Position numbers and translations under genes: made by a program. A stretch of 64,000 nt of DNA, from the NCBI GenBank assembly GCA_030765065.1, contig CM060979.1, positions 104,334,350 through 104,398,349 of the forward strand, in the 5' to 3' direction. Source of the stretch: Deroplatys truncata (lineage: Eukaryota; Arthropoda; Insecta; Mantodea; Mantidae). Shown here one piece after another: positions 49,997 to 61,868 of the stretch. Positions within the stretch are counted from its first letter, which is position 1, and each line of letters begins with the position of its first letter. The notes under the pieces were generated by a model, which was given only the letters and a program-made list of their open reading frames with translations, was not told the origin of the DNA and did not search any database.

Positions 49997-51030
49997 AATG
50001 CACACAGGTTTTTGGCAAACATAGAGAGAGATGTCCGAGGTTAGACAAAGATGGAGATAAAAGCCCAGTTCTTGGAAAGTCAAGGGAATTGGAAAAATAG
50101 AAAGAGAAAAGAGAGTTGTAGAGTGAGACGGCGATAGTGAGTTTTACCGTAGAATTCAAAGAGAAGCTCAACTCGTAAAAGTGGAGCATTTTATTTTCAT
50201 AGCACGCCAGGCAAATAACTAATGGGAATAGTTGTTACATATAGGTAAATGTTGGGGTCATAGTAGGGGATATAAAAAGGAGAGAATGCCTCAAGTTTAA
50301 CACTTTCTTGCTGATTGTCATCAACGTACCTCATATGAAGGCGGAAGATTTTGTGCGTGTGTGTGGGTGGGAGATGGTGTATGACGCAGTTAATTAGGTC
50401 CATGTAATAATTCAAAGTAGTATCTTTCTCTTCCATTATTAAGCAGAGGAAAAGTTACTAGATGCTTTAATAAGTATTACAGTTTAATAAATTAGGTGTT
50501 TATGGGAATTAAGTTTGTTAATTGTCTTCACCCACATCATCCTAGGATAGGCATTCCGGCAGAAAACATCAGGGAACTTCGGAGATCCGAGACAGCATTC
50601 AGTGAGATAGCACATGTGCCTTACGTGCGAGACATCGTTTTTCCCGCCACACGGCCAAATGAAAACATTAAAAAAAAAGAAAAATTAATGTATGGCAGCA
50701 ATGTATTTATTATTATTATTATTATTATTATAAACATAACTGTAACTAAAAGTCTCCGCTTAAACATTACGAAATATATCCATAAATTAATAAGAGATAA
50801 AATTCGAACCGCTGGATGCAAAAATATGATTGTGTTTTGCAAATATGTTTTGTTCAGAAGAACATCACCTTTAATCCTAGCATTTGCTGCTTTTCCATAA
50901 CATGAAATACATATGCGCGCAGAAGATATTTGTTTTTACAAGTACGTATCTGTATGAGGTAAGGTTGCACCGCTGCTATTCGCTAATACCATGTTAGAGG
51001 ATACGCCTCAAACGTCCGAAGGTTTGGACC
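49101..51030. other. Spacer with microsatellites
   Basis: (CA)n at 49962-49993 and (TTA)n at about 50705-50731. 49180-49450 is moderately GC-rich with overlapping frames of 89 and 93 codons, none recognised. Confidence 0.4.
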
Positions 51031-51034
51031 CATA

Positions 51035-52510
51035 ATAAAATTGCCTAAGCCTTACAAGAAATCGACTGTTTTGCGAATGTGCTTCAGTGCCCCACTAATG
51101 GAACAGCGTGAATTCTCTGAAGGAATAATTTACAGCAGTGATGTGACTTTCCACCTTTCAGGAAAGCTGAGTAGACACGATGTAAAAATTTGGGGAACTA
51201 CTAATTCCCGAGAATTTGTGCACTTCCCCCCCCCCCAATTAAATGTCATCTGTGACATTTTCCCATAATAAGATTTACGAGTGCTTTTTCTTCATTGAAG
51301 ATACTGTGGCAGGGTATGTTTTCCTCCATATACCGGAACAATGGCTTCTCCCGAAACTTCAAGACGATAGTTGTCGCAGTAATCTGTTCGTGTTATCTTA
51401 TTTTCTGAGCGCCTGTTATTGTTTTACTATTTTGAATTTTGGGTTTTGGCTAGCTATTATTACTCAGTCGAGCAAATATCTCTGAGTGTAAACGGAAAGT
51501 AGTTGTTACTAAAAGATAACACTGACAAAAGAATTTGTTTTTACACTTTTATTGCCGTCACACTTAATTAATAGTTCACATCTGGAATCTTTATACACGT
51601 CTGTCTGAAACTGTTATATTTCCGAATGTAATTACTATCATATTCTTTGCCACGTACTTCACATTTTCGTAACTAACTTTACGACGCGAGAGATTCTGTA
51701 GAATTGCGTAATGTGTACCTCGCGAGAGATTCTGTAGAACTGCGCGACGTTTAACTCGTGAATGATTCTTTAGAACTGCGCGATACTTGCTTTTGGCTCA
51801 AGAATTTATACTCCCTCACCCCGATATGCCTAAACATTATAATAGAGCTGCTATTGGTTACTAAATCGCGCCAACATTAGCGTCTGTTTTATAAGCCAAT
51901 CATAATTACAAACACATATGCTCTAGGGAAGATATTCCCTCCATTTCTAAAGAAAGATACGCACCCTGACGTCATTTGTTTGTCTCTTCTAAGTGATAAA
52001 CAACTCACCCCATCGCTTCATTGTTACCCACTCCTATTGTCAGTTTCAGTGAGGCCGTGTAAACGTATTTCCTAACAGTGCTTATAGCTAACAAACATCT
52101 AAAATCATTGTCATACAATAATGTTAGTTTACACTACAATCACTCTGGCATTCACAGTGTTGTGTATAAAATACTGCCTCATAGTGCAGACTTCATTCCT
52201 CATCTGGATGGTACCCCTTCGCATTAACATGGCAACGTTCGAGGCCATCTCAATATGACCTTTATCCAATCCGTACATATATGTGGTATCGACCTCTTTC
52301 TTTGACCATCTCTTCCCGCCGATTTGACCTCGTATGATTTCTTCAGGTGAGGTGTTGTAAAGGATCACATTTACGTGTCACAATCTCCAACAGTAGAGCA
52401 GTAGAGAAGTCGTTGTGAGACTGACCGCGACATGATGCAAAGGACTATGAGGACTTACAAGGAGTATGTGTGCCGTCTAAAGAGAGCCTTTACCTTTAAA
52501 AAAAAAAAAA
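51035..52510 (+). pseudogene. DDE transposase remnant of a second mariner-superfamily group, split by a solo LTR
   Basis: Plus-strand frame 51041-51268 reads FSEGIIYSSDVTFHLSGKLS and RHDVKIWGTTNSRE, with the first catalytic Asp in DVTFHLSG. It continues NVICDIFPHNKIYECFFFIE, with LLPKLQDDS just before the LTR at 51372. After the LTR, from 52186, DFIPHLDGTP is in place of the usual FQQDGAPPH, and YDFF and VVKDHIYV follow. The copy has several frame changes and stops. The N-terminal DNA-binding domain is not seen. A poly-A run at 52499-52511 follows. Recognition is from memory of insect transposase text. Confidence 0.75.
51372..52181 (-). mobile_element. Solo LTR, subfamily 1b, minus strand
   Basis: Flanked by TAGT at 51368-51371 and 52182-52185. 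On the minus strand it starts TGAGGCAGTATTTTATAC and ends TACTGCGACA. It carries the TATAAATT box and AATAAA signal. About 810 bp. Confidence 0.93.
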
Positions 52511-52559
52511 ACGCGTCTTACAACACGAACGTTCGTTACATCAGCAACATTCACGGGTA

Positions 52560-54250
52560 AGCCTTTGAAGGCTTGTTCCGATCTCATAGGTTTTCAATCA
52601 AAAAGTTGAATCCATCGCTTGTTTCGTCTACCAACATTTCTGTTACCTTTCGGTTTGTAATGTTATTTCATTCTTTGGACATGTTCTTTCCAATTATTTC
52701 TAAATGTATTTATTTTGTCCATCAGCTTAAACATTTTAACTCATTTCTAATATCTTCATGTTTTCTTCTATCCAAGAGTGTACAGCCGGCTACACTTCTC
52801 AAAAATCTCATTTCGGCTGTCTCTATTATCTTCTCTTCTAGTTAAAATCCAAAACTCGCAACCATATACTAATACGGAAACTGCCATGGCCTTACAAAAC
52901 TTTAGTTTATTTCTTTTCTTGTTTTTTGCTAACATTATCTTAATTGTCCCACATATATAGTTACATTTGCTAAGTTTATTAAAAAGATATTCTTTTTTAA
53001 AATAGAAGCTATTGCAACCGAGTAAATTAAGATATTCACATGCTCAATGGGTTTTCTATTCAGAATTATTTTGACTCTTTAAGAATCTAAACCTTTAAAT
53101 GCAAAACTTTGGTTTTCTTATTAATTATTAAAATTGTATTTTTATAATCTTGTTTAATCGATATAGAGCCTTCTATAAACCATCCTCTGAGCTAGATTTG
53201 AGGACCTGGTCATTCGCAAAAACTAATGTGTCTAAAATGTTATTTATTATTTTAAAATGCGAGTCTAAAATTATCTGCCCATTATACAGGCTGGACCATT
53301 TAATTGGGACTGTGCAGTATCTCAAAAGCTAAGCGTTGTAGAAAGAAATGTCTTTAATAAAATTTGCTTGATATCAAAGCGGATAGTAAATGCCATTAGT
53401 TTTGTTTTGTTTGGAGGACGTTATGATGGTCATTTTAGGGGCAATTTAATTTTTTTAACGGGAACCTACAATTAGGGCCAATTTAAATTGACCCTAAAAT
53501 GACCATCACAACGTCTTCCAAATAAAACACGACTAATGACATTTACTTTCCCCATAATGTGAAGCAACTTTTATTCAAGACATTTCTACAACGCTTAGTT
53601 TTGGAGATATTGTACGGTCTCAACTTAAATGGTCCACCCCTATATGGCACCGTCAATATATAAATTAAAAAGGAACGACGAAAGAGGGCATACCTGTCTT
53701 ACACCTCTATTTATAGTTATGTCTTTTTTATTTTGCATTCCAGTTTCTATTGTTATCTTGTTCTCTGCATATAAGCTTTTCATTGCAGTTATCAAATGTT
53801 GAGGTATACCTTTCTGTTTCAATATATGCCGTAATTTATTCCGGTTATCTTTGCCAAACGCTTTTTAAAATTCTATAAATAGCATGAAAGTTGCTAGCTA
53901 ATATCCTCTATGCTCCTCATTTATTTGGTTAACAGAAAATATATACAATCTGAACAAGATCTGCCTTTCCTGAATCCATTTTGGACTTCTAGAATAATGT
54001 TTCCCATTATTATATTCAGAGGAGGTTTAATATCGATATATAGATTTTGTAACAGGTATTCAAAACACTTATACCCCTGTAATTTTTACACTTTTGACTG
54101 TCTCCCACTTTATAAATCGGATTTTTGCCATTTTCCATTCATCAGGAACATGACCGTTTCCATCAAACGTTCATCGGATCTAAGAAGTGTTATTTTAGTT
54201 GCATAGATCCGTATTTAATTAATTACATATTAATATTATCAGTGGCAGGG
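52560..54250 (-). pseudogene. LINE reverse transcriptase fragment, interrupted by a MITE
   Basis: On the minus strand from about 54240 the text runs GHVPDEWKMAKI, then KQKGIPQHLITAMKSLYAEN, GVRQVCPLSSFLFNLYIDGA and, after the MITE at 53287-53640, TLVFANDQVLKSSSEDGL. The catalytic FADD motif reads FAND here, so an essential Asp is lost. Later text AMAVSVLVYGCEFW, KEHVQRME and KPKGNRNVGRRNKRW is the usual end of RTE-like elements. Many stops and frame changes are present. Endonuclease sequence was not seen. Confidence 0.8.
53287..53640. mobile_element. Foldback MITE, copy 2, inside the LINE
   Basis: A palindrome of 354 bp starting CAGGCTGGACCATTTAATTG and ending in its inverse, with TA on both sides (53285-53286, 53641-53642). 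Same family as 10434-10775. Confidence 0.9.
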
Positions 54251-54254
54251 GTCG

Positions 54255-55384
54255 TTTTGTTTTTAAGGTGGTTAATAATATTTCTTCGAAAGAATGGAAT
54301 CTAAGTTTTCATTTACTGATGTTACGACTGTTTCCTCATCATCCGTTTGTTCTATCCCAGATCTCTAAAATAAGATATCCGTGTATCCTTCATTAGATTT
54401 CACATAATAAATTTCTGAAATCCCGTCCATAATTTTGACTTGCCGTCGACGCTTATAGCTTGACTGATATAAGAAACAGAAAATACTACAAAGCAAAGTT
54501 GACTTAGTTTTATAACACTGGATTAAATCACTTGTCCGTAACTCTGTTCACTGTATAGATATTTCTGTGATACACATTTAGGGCACAGAGTGCTGAAAAC
54601 AGAAAATTTGATATTTTGTTTTTATTACTAAAACATTTTACTTTTATCTCTCTCCTTAAAACTGGTACAATGTTTTACCCTATGCAATTTTTAAATGTCC
54701 AAGCAGTCGTTTAAAAAACAGCAGGGTGTTTAAATGCCGCATTAAGTTTAATTCACATATTGACATCTTTCTTTTTATTAAAAACTCTCCATTGTTGGTT
54801 AGATCGCTATGATATTTAAAATATGAATTCTTTAGACATGCTGCTTTATAATTTGATCTGAATCTTTTCCAGACCAAATTTTTATTTTTCAAATTGAGGC
54901 CGACGTCTCTACGTCACCACTGACTAAAGAGTGAGGTAATGTGAGTTCTTGTTGTTAAGGACCTGAGGGAATTTGAGCTGTTTACGATGAGAGAGGTAGT
55001 ATATCACTGGCGGAAATGTATAACACGTCGCGTTACTTGCTACTGTACCTTCTCTAGTTAACATAATATTTACTCGAGGTCATAATCACAATGGCCGGAT
55101 AATTTGCGGTTATTACAGCTTTACTTATTGGTTGTAATTTGCTCGCGCCCGCAGTGCGTGCGTTACAGCTGTTAATAAATCTTCTAACTGCACCATTACT
55201 GATGTATACCTATTAATTATGTGTCACCACTCTCGATCGGTGTATGAAACTGTTCGTAGCCAATAGAGATTTCGTCACGTTTCTCTAACAGTTTACACAC
55301 GCGTGGTTATTTGTGATATATCACTCTTATATTATTATATATATATTATAGGCTAAACAACGGGGGTGCTCGCCCAGTGTGACC
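54255..55384. other. No feature seen
   Basis: AT-rich, short frames. Confidence 0.4.
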
Positions 55385-55386
55385 TA

Positions 55387-56664
55387 CGAGGGCAGATTGA
55401 TAAGTGAGTGACTTTTTAAAGCAAATAACAATTTTATCCAAAAAATCAATTTTATTTCCCAACATAGTCTCCTTTCAATTCAGTACACTTGTTGAACCTT
55501 TCTCCAATTTTTTTAACTCTTCCAATGGATATAATTTTTGGAAGTCTGCAAAATATGAGGTGGTTTCTACCATGATGTGCTCACTGGATGTGAATTTCTT
55601 CCCAGCGAGTCAATTTTTCAGATTTACGAAGAAGAATAAGTCGCTCGGAGCCAAATCTGGAGAATATGTTGGGTGAGGTTCGTAGCCCAATTCCACAAAT
55701 TTTGCGATGTAATGTCTGACTAGAGTGCGGGTGCATTATCCTGGTGAAAGATAACCTTTTTCTTCACCAAATGGGGTCGTTTCTTTAACAATTCCTTGTG
55801 AAACTGATACAGCATTGCGGCATAAATGAACCTGTGATCGTTTTACCCTTTGCAGGTAGTAAATATCTATCACCCCTTGTGAACCCAAAAGACAAATGTC
55901 ATGATTTTTCCTGCCGATGGAATGGTTTTCGCTTTCTTTGGAGCAGGTTCGCCGAAGGAAATCCACTGCTTTGATTGTTGTTTGGTTTAGGTTGATAGTA
56001 ATGGATCCAAGATTCATTAACCGTTGTATAACGCCGCAAAAACTCATTTGGGTTGCACTAGAACATGTTCAAACATCCCTGTGAAATGGTCACACGATTC
56101 CGCTTGTTCTCAACTGTGAGCAGTCGCGGCACCCATCCTGCTGACAGCTTTCTCATACCCAAAAATTCGTGCAGAATGTTATACACCCTTCACTCGAGAT
56201 GTTTACGATCTTGGCTACCTCACGGATTTTCGCTCGGCGATCTTCCAACACAATATCGTGAACTTTGTTCACCATTTCTGCTGTTGTGACCTCAACCGGC
56301 CGTCTTGTGCGCACGGCATCTCTTGTGCTCGAACGGCCACATCGAAATTCTGTGAACCACATGTGAACCATGCCATGTGATGGAGCAGGGTCCCCATAAT
56401 ACTTGTTTAGCTTTTATTCGTTTCCTTCATCGTCTTACCACGCAGAAAGCACTGCTTTATCAGAACACGAAATTCACTTTTCTCCATTTTCTACGATGCA
56501 ACACACATCTGCTTATTTTAGACGCTCTCAACAATGTTCTAAGAAACAAATGGCGACGAATTTCTGCGATTATACCCAGAATAGATGTAAGACTTGGGTG
56601 CAAACAAGAACCTGTGATTAGAACGCTCTCTCGTCAAAGCCATGGACTTATCAATCCGCCTTCG
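55387..56664 (-). mobile_element. Mariner element, near full length, decayed
   Basis: Left end CGAGGGCAGATTGATAAGT and the inverse of the right end CGAAGGCGGATTGATAAGT are inverted repeats flanked by TA (55385-55386, 56665-56666). Length 1,278 bp, normal for mariner. It differs in sequence from the 55-3037 element, so it is a separate subfamily. Confidence 0.92.
55450..56487 (-). pseudogene. Mariner transposase pseudogene
   Basis: The minus strand starts at 56487 with MEKSEFRVLIKQCFLRGK, the canonical first helix. It continues in shifted frames with TEFRCGRSSTRDAVRTRRP, EVTTAEMVNKVHDIVLEDRR and AKIREVAKIVNISS, the second helix-turn-helix. The distal part gives APSD, LAGKKFTSSEHIMVETTSYF and a C terminus KCTELKGDYVGK. 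The span of about 345 codons equals the family length. It has many frame changes and stops, so it is dead. Family assignment is firm. Confidence 0.88.
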
Positions 56665-57525
56665 TAGAACCATTGTGGCTGTCACTCTTCAGGAGGAAGG
56701 AATGAAGTGAAGGAATCACAGGAGGCTACAGGTCTCAGGCAGACAGAGGCTACAGAGACGCTCGGTAGTCCCTAACAGTTCCGGGTTCGAAGACCCGTCC
56801 CACTGCTGGAGCTGCCCTAGAGGGGGCGATGAACGACTCTTCAACCAAGAAGCCCTCTAGTGTACATGGGTAACTGCTGCTGTTACTACTACTGCTACTG
56901 TTTGCAACTTCTCCCAAATGTAGTGAATCTGAGCACTGCTACTGCAAATCTCTAACGGCCTAAATTTCACACATATTTTCTCCATTTATATTATTTGTCT
57001 TTATGGCCATTGATATTATGACTATCGCGATTTAAGATATTCCCGCCCGCTAACATTCTATATTGTATTATTGGATGATGCAATCACGTGGCACTCATGT
57101 GGCATTTCCACTTTATTGCAGCATTTGCCCTATTTTGAGTAAAAATTGGCCTTTCACCGGCCTGGTTTGCCAATTCGATACGGTTTGTATAACAAAAACT
57201 TCTGCGTAATATATTACACACAGTAGTGTGTAGAACATGCTTACCAAATACTACACGTAAAGTCTGGAAGCTATTCCACAGGGAGAATTTTACATCAAAC
57301 AATTAACATTCTTAATTAAATAATTCATAGAATGGAAACCTATTTTAATTCTAAGGCTAAAATTTGATAGAGGAGCTAGTGTTAGTGAGAGAAACAAAGC
57401 TTTAAATCTTATAATTTTGCTTCACTTCCCTTGAACAGTTGTTGGAGGATTTCTTAATGACTGCTCAAAGTATCTCCTTGGAAATTTAGTTATTGTGGCA
57501 CCAAGAAAGTAATTGACAATATATG

Positions 57526-57562
<37 letters not shown>

Positions 57563-57810
57563 GTGTTTTATTTCTTGTGAAGTTAAAAATAAAAGATTTC
57601 CTGCTTTTGCACGATGACAGTTATGGAACTGCACTACGGAAGTGAACTACAGATAGATTAAGAACGGTAGACGCATCGCAAGATAAACTTTCAGGGGCGT
57701 GACATACTTCGATAATAATGCAGTACGCAACACCGATTGTTTTGTAAATGCACCTTAGTGCTTCAGATACCATTGTTAGCAAATGAAGAACAAAGCGTAT
57801 AGGTACTTAC
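56665..57810. other. Spacer; possible tRNA-like scrap and (TTA)n
   Basis: TTCCGGGTTCGAAGACCCG near 56780 is a self-pairing B-box-like stretch, possibly a SINE head remnant. (TTA)n at 57527-57562. No supported frame. Confidence 0.4.
57803..57810 (-). promoter_or_regulatory. Splice donor of the candidate exon
   Basis: GTAAGTAC on the minus strand, a strong consensus donor. Confidence 0.7.
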
Positions 57811-57912
57811 CCATTGAGTACTCTACAGTCGAGCTGCTCCGGATCGTCCTCGTTCTCGTCGCTGGACGGCGGAGGCTCGACGAGGATCGGAGTTGGTGGC
57901 GGGACCGGAGGC
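57811..57912 (-). CDS. Candidate internal coding exon of a host gene
   Basis: On the minus strand a GC-rich, stop-free 102-bp block sits between GATGTTATATTTCAG (acceptor) and GTAAGTAC (donor). A branch-point-like CTAAC lies about 24 bases before the acceptor. In the open frame it encodes PPVPPPTPILVEPPPSSDE, then an acidic stretch and LDCRVLN. The first base and last two bases belong to split codons, so the exon length is a multiple of three and skipping would keep frame. One of the other frames has a stop. Composition contrasts sharply with the AT-rich flanks, as for a conserved exon. The peptide looks like a disordered proline-rich and acidic linker. I cannot name the gene. No neighbouring exon was found in the window. 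Confidence 0.7.
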
Positions 57913-57945
57913 CTGAAATATAACATCTCCAGTTAGCACAGTATT
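57913..57945 (-). promoter_or_regulatory. Splice acceptor and branch-point-like site
   Basis: On the minus strand, GTGCTAACTGGAGATG is followed by TTATATTTCAG: a CTAAC branch-like motif, a T-rich run and AG. Confidence 0.65.
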
Positions 57946-57949
57946 TTCA

Positions 57950-58508
57950 GATAATATTTCATTTTAACAATATAATAGTACAAGAAAGTAAACAAAATTT
58001 TATTGTCAAAAACTGAGGAGACTTATTTTGTAAATTAGAAGTTGTTTGTTCACATTAACGTTAATAATCTCCTGGCTTAAAAGCTTTTGCAGTATATCAT
58101 ATATTTCATGACACTACTAATTTTTTCAGTTAAACAGCGGACATATATGTATGTGACTTTTTTGAGAAACAAGCTACAAAATTACACTAGTCGAGGAATG
58201 TTGCTAGCGATTTAGTTATTTAACATTTATAACATGTAAACACGTCGGATGAAGAAAAGGCAAAAGATACTGTTGGGAAACACTGTATCAGAAAGGATGA
58301 AATAAAAGCGGCGTTATAGGATGAATGGGAGAAGAATTGGAACGATGTTCAAGAAGAAAGGAAAATTAATTATTTCGAAATAATTATAAGGGAGAAACCA
58401 AAAGGTTTACTACACTACCCAACAGCTATAAGTATGGACCTTAGAATTATTATTTTTGTAAAATTAAACACACCCACTCATGTAAGATAAGATACACTTC
58501 TTATTTTA
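57950..58508. other. Likely intron, no feature seen
   Basis: AT-rich DNA upstream of the candidate exon in the minus-strand sense. Confidence 0.4.
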
Positions 58509-58511
58509 ATG

Positions 58512-59327
58512 TAAAAATCTGATGTGTTACACTCACATGACTTTCTCTACTCTTGTACAAACTATTTTTACAAACGCTTATTCTCCACATGCTTCATGTT
58601 AATCGAGATATCGAGATGTTAATCTTATTGCTAATTTTCTTGTAGATGCAAGGGGAATTGCTAGGCTTTAAGCGATAGTCAAATGTTTTAAGAGCTGGTT
58701 GCTATGTGGAGTATTCCATTCTCTTTGCATTACCAGGACAAAAAAATTGAACAACGAATTTGAGAAAAAGTATAAGTATTGAAAAATTTAAGGGAATAAC
58801 AAGCAATATCTCACACAACAACAAAAAATGTATATGGCATAAATTGTTTATTTTGACGCGATCTAGATTTTTTGTGCAGTAAAATTGTGTCTATCTCTTA
58901 GGGTTTACCAGTTATGCAAAAGTCGTTCACAATGAAGAATACTTTTGGAGACATTCCCAGAAAATTCGAGATATACATTTTATTTGTCATGAAAGTATCA
59001 TAAATATATGATATTTTAATCAAAGTCGTTAGAGCTATTTTTGAAAAATGTTCCATGTAAAGGGTAATCTGGGGTGGGAGATTTTCTTGAAAACCTTTAT
59101 GTCGCATCTCTGGAAGATACCGAACATAAATACCAAGTTTGGTGTTTATCCGACTGTTCGTTTCTGAGTTATTCTGTTCACAGACACACACGGACATGTT
59201 GCCAAAAATCCTTTTTTTGGATTCAGGAGGCCTCAAACCATGTATTTCCGGTGAAATCTCGGTATCGAATTTTTGAGTGGAATACAACATTTCCCCTACT
59301 TACTATACGCAGTAGAGAAAGTAAAAA
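58512..59327 (+). repeat. HINE-like element
   Basis: AAAAATCTGATGTGTTACAC at the left, CAGTAGAGAAAGTAAAAA at the right, one head and one body unit, short CA tract (about 59183-59190). It lies 600 bp from the candidate exon. Confidence 0.88.
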
Positions 59328-59329
59328 TG

Positions 59330-60357
59330 AAGTAGAATTGTCATATTAAGAAAATAATTAGCTGGATTACAAGTGGGATAAAATGGTTCAAGCTGTTTCG
59401 GTAAAAGCAATAGTGGAGTAAATACTTGCTAGGGCAATAACCAGAAGGTTTAATATGACTCAGAAACGGTAGGATATTAAACGAAACCATAAAGAATCCA
59501 ACAATTACAACAGGAAGAGCGATAAAGAGAAGAACAAGAAGTAGTATTAAAGAAGAAAAGTTTACTGCCACACATTTAACCAAGCGAAGGAGACAATTAT
59601 GGGTGTAAATGGCGAAAGAAGAAGTACGAGAAGACCAGCAATATATGGATAGAGCGAGAGAGGTTTCCAGGAGAAGGCGAGAAATTGGAGAAGTATAACA
59701 AGGAGGAACAAGGATACCGCATATTTAAGTTGGATCATACGCGAACGACGATGGCAATTGTTTTTGTGATCCTGGATTTAACCACGAGTGCCCGATTACT
59801 CAGTTGGATAAATAATAAGGTGGGTAAACCGTAGTGTGTCGGAAATAGTTGGGGTATAAGTCACTGGTAGAACTTGTAGTAGATAGGACTGAGAGAAGTG
59901 TTGCAAGTTGAACTGTAAGCACACTAAGCAATTGTGGTATAATACTTTATGGTAAACAATTTATTGTTTTGAAACTATAGAAAGTGTTCAGTATAAATGT
60001 TTAAATATTATGTAAATTTTATAATTATTCATGATGGTTTAGAGCTTTTAAATTGCAATACATATGCTGCATCTTTAAAATTTGCGCTTTCTTGATTCTG
60101 ATAGATTTTAAATGTCAGGATGTTAATGAAGCAGATTTTCGTTTATTTAATTCATTATTTAAAGGTAGTATTTAAAACATGAAAGTGAATGAATTAATAG
60201 GAGTAAAACTAAGAAAACAATTAACACCAGGCCCCAAATGAACAATTCCTAAAATAACTGGAAAGAATGTCACTGGGTAGATTTTGAATTTTCACATTTA
60301 TTTATTTTTATCTTTTAATGCTTCAGTGAATTATCAAATGTTAGAAACAAATTGGGC
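59330..60357. other. No feature seen
   Basis: A/G-rich stretch at 59400-59720 on the plus strand, then AT-rich. No supported frame. Confidence 0.4.
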
Positions 60358-60358
60358 C

Positions 60359-60483
60359 ATTTTTACCACGTAAACACGTAGGTAGAGGAAGTGTTGCACT
60401 CCAATAAAAATTTCGATATCGAAATTTCACTGGAAATACGTAGTTTGAGACACTCTGAATAAAAAAAAAGTACCAAAAGGCCC

Positions 60484-60534
<51 letters not shown>

Positions 60535-61823
60535 CAGCATAACTCGAAACCGAAATGTTAGATAACCAGCAAACTGTTATTTAAGTTCAGTACCCTCTAA
60601 TGATGCGACAGGAACATTTTCAAGAAAATCCCCTCCATCCCAATTGCCCTTTACGTGGAACACTTTTTATTGTTTGATTTTCACAAAAATGACTCTAATG
60701 ATTTTTTATTAAAATACGTAGTATAGTTAAAGTACTTATATGAAAAAATAAATATCTTGAATTTTTTGGGAACAGTCTGCAAAGTCTTCTTCGTTTGGAA
60801 AGAAATATGTATAATTTTGCATAACTAATAAACCATATGAGATAAATAAAGTTTTATACACTGAAAATGTAGGTCTCAAAACACACTTTTTATTTCAAAT
60901 AACTTTTTTACTGCCTCAGTCATTTCCGAGATATTTCCTACCCACATGGTATTCTCTACCCACTATAGTTTACTTTTATGTGTATATCTTTTGCGAATTA
61001 TTCTTACAAAAGTTTGTTTTTATCTCTATTTCATGAGACAAACGTTTGGAGTGCTGCTTTCACTAGGCATTTCGTTGTGGATACCAGGGGGATTCAGCAG
61101 ACTTAGGCGGAGGCCAAATCTTGACAAATTAGGTGTGTTACATACACATGACTTTCTATAACCTATCGTTTATTAGTGCGTATACAAACCATTCTTATGA
61201 AAGCTTACTGCTCTATCTACTTCATTTTAATCGAGATAAATCTGTGCAGAAATAGCTACACATTTCGTTACAGATACTAAGGGAATAGCGATGTCAAACG
61301 TTTAAGAATTGGACGCTATATGCAGGCCTTTATATTCCATACTCTTTCCATGATTTCGCGAGAAACAGCTGAAAATCGACATAACCTTAAAAGAATGGCA
61401 AAGTATTGAACATTTCGAATCATTAATAACAGATATCTCGGAAATGGCTGATGGCACAAAAAAATTCTGTTGGAAACAAATTTTGCGTTTTAAAGCGGTC
61501 TACATTTTTGTATGGTACGTTTCCGTCTATCGCTTAGCGTTTACCAGTAATACAAGATTATACAAAATTCCTTCGGGATGAAGAGGACTTAACGGACTAT
61601 TCCCAGAAAATTCAATATACACATTTTATTTTTCATGTAAATATCTTTATTATACGGTATTTTAATAAAAAAAGTTAGAGCCATTTATTACAAAATAAAA
61701 AAATTCGAAAAATGTTCTATGTAAAGGGTAGTTTAGGGTGGGGTAGTTTCTAGAAAACCTTCCCTGTCGCATCTTTGGAAGGTACTGAATCTAAATACCA
61801 AGTTTGGTATTTATCCGGTCTCT

Positions 61824-61868
<45 letters not shown>

